DNA from: a virus
DNA length: 64,000 bases
Direction: 5' to 3' (one strand)
IMG/VR virus record: IMGVR_UViG_3300031857_000057
Span: 1 to 64,000 of that record
The notes beneath the pieces are model-generated. The model worked only from the letters and a program-made list of their open reading frames with translations. It did no database searches and was not told where the DNA came from. Made by a program: the position numbers and the translations under genes. Position 1 is the stretch's first letter. Each line of letters starts with the position of its first letter. This document shows, piece after piece, positions 61,502-64,000 of this stretch.

Positions 61502-61510
61502 TGATATAAT
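61502..61510 (+). promoter_or_regulatory. Extended -10 promoter of the 61529 gene
   Basis: TGATATAAT, 18 bases before the ATG at 61529, with a weak AGGTAG between. It contains no good -35. Confidence 0.63.
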
Positions 61511-61528
61511 TACACCTAGGTAGCCCTT

Positions 61529-63955
61529 ATGAACTATATTCGTAAGTTATTCAGAATACTAATTGTTTCGGGGCTAGTAATAACGACTTCTCTTTTTGGC
61601 ATGTATGCAGCAGAAGCCAATACACAGATAGATCAAATTCAATCCCAACTCGCTGGTTTAGATCCAGTAACAGATGATATTAAAGCGGCCATATCAAATA
61701 TTCAAGGCGCAATAAATAAATCAAATCAATTAAAAAATCAATTAGATTCTGCTATTGAGACTGATAAGAAAAACAAAGAACTTTTAGCAAAGTCAGAAGA
61801 AGAGCTTGAACAATCAAAAGAAGAGTTAGATCTATCTACATCAGAACTTGAAGAGGCTAAATCAACTCTTGAAGAAGCCCTAGCAAAATACAATGAAAAA
61901 GAAGCGGAATTAAAAGAAAAGCTTGATTTAATAGAGTCAATAAAGTCTACTCTAGTATCTGAAAAGGAAAAGTTAGATGCTAAAAAGGCTGAAATAGTAG
62001 TGGTTATAGAACAGATCAAAAATAAGCAAGATCTTGTATCTGGAACAAAATCTGCTATAGCAAGTCTTGAGTCCTCTATATCTGCTTTAAATGGTTCAAT
62101 CAATAGCCAGTCTACAGTGGTAAATAATATTAAGTCAGAAGTTGATTCTTTAAATACAACTATATCATCTTTGACTACCGCAATAACAAACCAACAGTCT
62201 GTTGTTTCTACCGCACAATCAGAATATAATGTTACACAGTCAGCATTAACTTCTGCAACAAACGCAGTTAGCAGTCAGGAAACTGTTGTTGCTACCGCTC
62301 TTACAAATAAAACTAATGCAGAAAATGCAGTTAATAATGCTGGATCAACAGGACTTCAATATACTGTATATGATCTATTGAGGGATGGCTATGTTAATGG
62401 ACAGCATATAGCAGTGCCTGGTTCTGTAATATGTACTGGCGTTTTGAATTCGGGCTCTATGAATCTTCCAGTATGTGGTAATAGATACTATGATGTTATT
62501 GTTAAATTTACTGGAAAAATTACTGTACCATCACACTGGACTTCTACTAAGTTTGCAGGATATACAGATGACGGGTTTAGAATGTATGTGAACGGAAACC
62601 TTGCAGTAAATAATTGGGTAGAGCAAGGAACAACATGGAGCGCTTATTCTCCTATATATGATGTAAGTGTAAATAAAACTTTAAATGTAGAAATTTGGTG
62701 GTACAACGGAGGTGGGCCAGGAAGTTATTTGCTGGGATGGGCAATTCCTGGAGGATTTACTACGGCAGGATGTGACTATACTGGAGGCTGGGGTGTAGCA
62801 TTTAGCTGTAATTTAAATACATTCTCACACGGAGCAGCACCAACACAAGAACAATTAGATGCTAGGGATACAGCAACCGCATTATATAATGTTGAAAATG
62901 CTACATTGCAATCATATATTCAGGCAAAATCGGTAGCACAATCAAATCATGACACCAAGACTGCCACTCTAAGTTCTGCTAATTCAACGTTAGCTTCTTT
63001 GATATCTCAAAAAAATAGTGCACAGTCTAGCCTATCTACAGCCTCATCTAATCTTGAAAAAGAACAGGTAACGTTAGATAAATTATTAGCTGATAGCAAT
63101 GCTTTAAAAAATAATCTGACGGAAAAACAAAATGAATTAGCCAAACAAGAGGCAGAGCTTGCAGAATTAGAATCCAATAAAACTACTTTAGAATCAGAAC
63201 AATCTAGCATAGAATCAGAAATATCTAATAAAGAAACAGAGTTGTCTGCCGAAGAATCAAATTCACAAAACTTGACGGAAGAAAAATCTTCCTTATATTT
63301 AGAATATCAAACAAAAGAAACTGAAAAAACAACGGCAGAATCTAAATTAGAATCATCTAAATCTAGAGTAGAAAAAGCAGAAACAGATTTTGCAAATAAG
63401 ACAACTGAATCTGAAAATTCAGAGAAAAAAATAGAAGACACAGAGGCAGAAAAAGAATCGGTAGAAGATGAAATATCAGACTTATCTTCATCAACACAAG
63501 ATCTTATTGCTAAAACTAAAGAAGAGCAGAGGCTTGCAAAAATAGAAGAGGCTAAAGAAGAAGCTAGAGAAGCTGCAGAATCTGGCGGGGTAATTACGGA
63601 AGAACAAAAAGAACTTATAGTAAATGCATTATTTGAAAATGCTGGCGGGAATCCGATAACAGCAGAAGCAATAGCAGAATCTGGTATAGATTATGAAGAT
63701 CTACCACCAGATACTCCAGTTGAATTAGAAAATGGTGTAGTGCTAACTGCTGAAGTTGCAGATGCCCTTGAAGTATTTGAAGATGTAGGAGAGTTATTCT
63801 CTGAGGTATTTTCTGATCCAGGCAAAGTCTTGATGGCTTTTGCTAATGTGGGTGCGGATATGTCTCCAGAGGTTAGAGAGAAGGCTGAGGATATAGTAGT
63901 TGTCACAGTCATAGTGGGGCAAATTGTAGTAGCAGGATCAATACTTAGGAGGTAA
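61529..63955 (+). CDS. Exported PA14-like protein between two long coiled coils
   Basis: 808 residues. A signal peptide (MNYIRKLFRI, hydrophobic to about 24, AEA cleavage at 28-30) leads to a coiled coil of about 250 residues. Residues 280-435 are a PA14-like carbohydrate-binding domain (FAGYTDDGFRMYVNGNLAVN and NVEIWWYNGGGPGSYLLGW) with paired cysteines. A second coiled coil of about 240 residues follows, then an acidic domain and a C-terminal hydrophobic stretch (IVVVTVIVGQIVVAGSILRR) that may anchor it in the membrane. It is probably displayed on the infected cell as a stalked hairpin with a lectin tip. No known phage homologue comes to mind. Confidence 0.8.
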   Translation: MNYIRKLFRILIVSGLVITTSLFGMYAAEANTQIDQIQSQLAGLDPVTDDIKAAISNIQGAINKSNQLKNQLDSAIETDKKNKELLAKSEEELEQSKEELDLSTSELEEAKSTLEEALAKYNEKEAELKEKLDLIESIKSTLVSEKEKLDAKKAEIVVVIEQIKNKQDLVSGTKSAIASLESSISALNGSINSQSTVVNNIKSEVDSLNTTISSLTTAITNQQSVVSTAQSEYNVTQSALTSATNAVSSQETVVATALTNKTNAENAVNNAGSTGLQYTVYDLLRDGYVNGQHIAVPGSVICTGVLNSGSMNLPVCGNRYYDVIVKFTGKITVPSHWTSTKFAGYTDDGFRMYVNGNLAVNNWVEQGTTWSAYSPIYDVSVNKTLNVEIWWYNGGGPGSYLLGWAIPGGFTTAGCDYTGGWGVAFSCNLNTFSHGAAPTQEQLDARDTATALYNVENATLQSYIQAKSVAQSNHDTKTATLSSANSTLASLISQKNSAQSSLSTASSNLEKEQVTLDKLLADSNALKNNLTEKQNELAKQEAELAELESNKTTLESEQSSIESEISNKETELSAEESNSQNLTEEKSSLYLEYQTKETEKTTAESKLESSKSRVEKAETDFANKTTESENSEKKIEDTEAEKESVEDEISDLSSSTQDLIAKTKEEQRLAKIEEAKEEAREAAESGGVITEEQKELIVNALFENAGGNPITAEAIAESGIDYEDLPPDTPVELENGVVLTAEVADALEVFEDVGELFSEVFSDPGKVLMAFANVGADMSPEVREKAEDIVVVTVIVGQIVVAGSILRR

Positions 63956-63958
63956 GAA

Positions 63959-64000
63959 ATGAAATGGATTAAAGACAGGGTGCTGGCTATCCTTAATGAA
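63959..64000 (+). CDS. Start of a further gene (3' truncated)
   Basis: ATG at 63959 with AGGAGG six bases upstream (63947-63952), inside the last codons of the preceding gene. Only 14 codons are in the window (MKWIKDRVLAILNE). The strong ribosome site makes it a real gene; the product cannot be judged. Confidence 0.75.
   Translation, partial: MKWIKDRVLAILNE

Noticed and set aside
1-64000. tRNA genes
   Set aside because: I looked for cloverleaf-sized gaps between genes; no intergenic stretch is long enough and suitably structured. I cannot run a tRNA finder, so genes hidden within overlaps are not excluded.

Overview
The window is a large fragment of an AT-rich tailed-phage genome, apparently a long-tailed siphovirus. 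It carries a complete HK97-type head, connector and tail module, a 1963-residue tape measure, two separate tail-fibre loci, a phage replication and recombination set and a terminase. No integrase or repressor was recognised, and I saw no tRNA genes or CRISPR arrays. The host is most likely a small-genome actinobacterium, possibly the freshwater acI group. I infer this from the monomeric B12-dependent ribonucleotide reductase, the DnaE-type polymerase with an intact PHP site, frequent leaderless starts, and a surface protein (59704-61440) with the layout I associate with those bacteria. This host call is an inference of moderate strength.

Layout. 1-8178: an array of eight 2OG-Fe(II) oxygenase genes of the prolyl-4-hydroxylase type (the first cut by the window edge), two related unknown genes (one DUF6065-like), a small unknown gene and, on the minus strand, a GT60-like glycosyltransferase. 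8211-8780 (minus): lysozyme-like lysin. 8907-16338: small virion proteins, two more glycosyltransferases and four fibre-type genes. 16477-18507: class II ribonucleotide reductase. 18557-28056: portal, protease with a nested scaffold start, capsid, connectors, tail tube and two paralogous tail chaperones. 28082-44396: tape measure, tail tip and large fibre or adhesin genes. 44415-46537: small accessory genes. 46530-57403: helicase, a ninth oxygenase, primase, ssDNA-binding protein, DNA polymerase, MazG-like enzyme, RecA-like protein, nucleases and small zinc or HTH proteins. 57390-59691: terminase subunits. 59704-64000: two exported, probably surface-located proteins and the start of a further gene.

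Most genes overlap or abut, so expression is operonic. The promoters share an extended -10, TGNTATAAT or TGNTATACT. At several genes it lies 6-9 bases before the start codon, which implies leaderless mRNAs. Clear intrinsic terminators follow the lysin, the left fibre block, the capsid gene, the tail-tube gene and the 59704-61440 surface gene.

The most interesting system is the oxygenase array with the GT60-like enzyme. In Dictyostelium and Toxoplasma, Skp1 is modified by a prolyl 4-hydroxylase followed by a GT60 GlcNAc-transferase acting on the hydroxyproline. The same two enzyme classes sit side by side here, and one oxygenase and the GT60-like gene are fired from back-to-back overlapping promoters. 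A cluster of X-Pro-Gly triplets in the tape measure is one possible phage substrate. No gap longer than 300 bases lacks a gene; the longest, 16339-16476, holds a terminator, a promoter and a hairpin.
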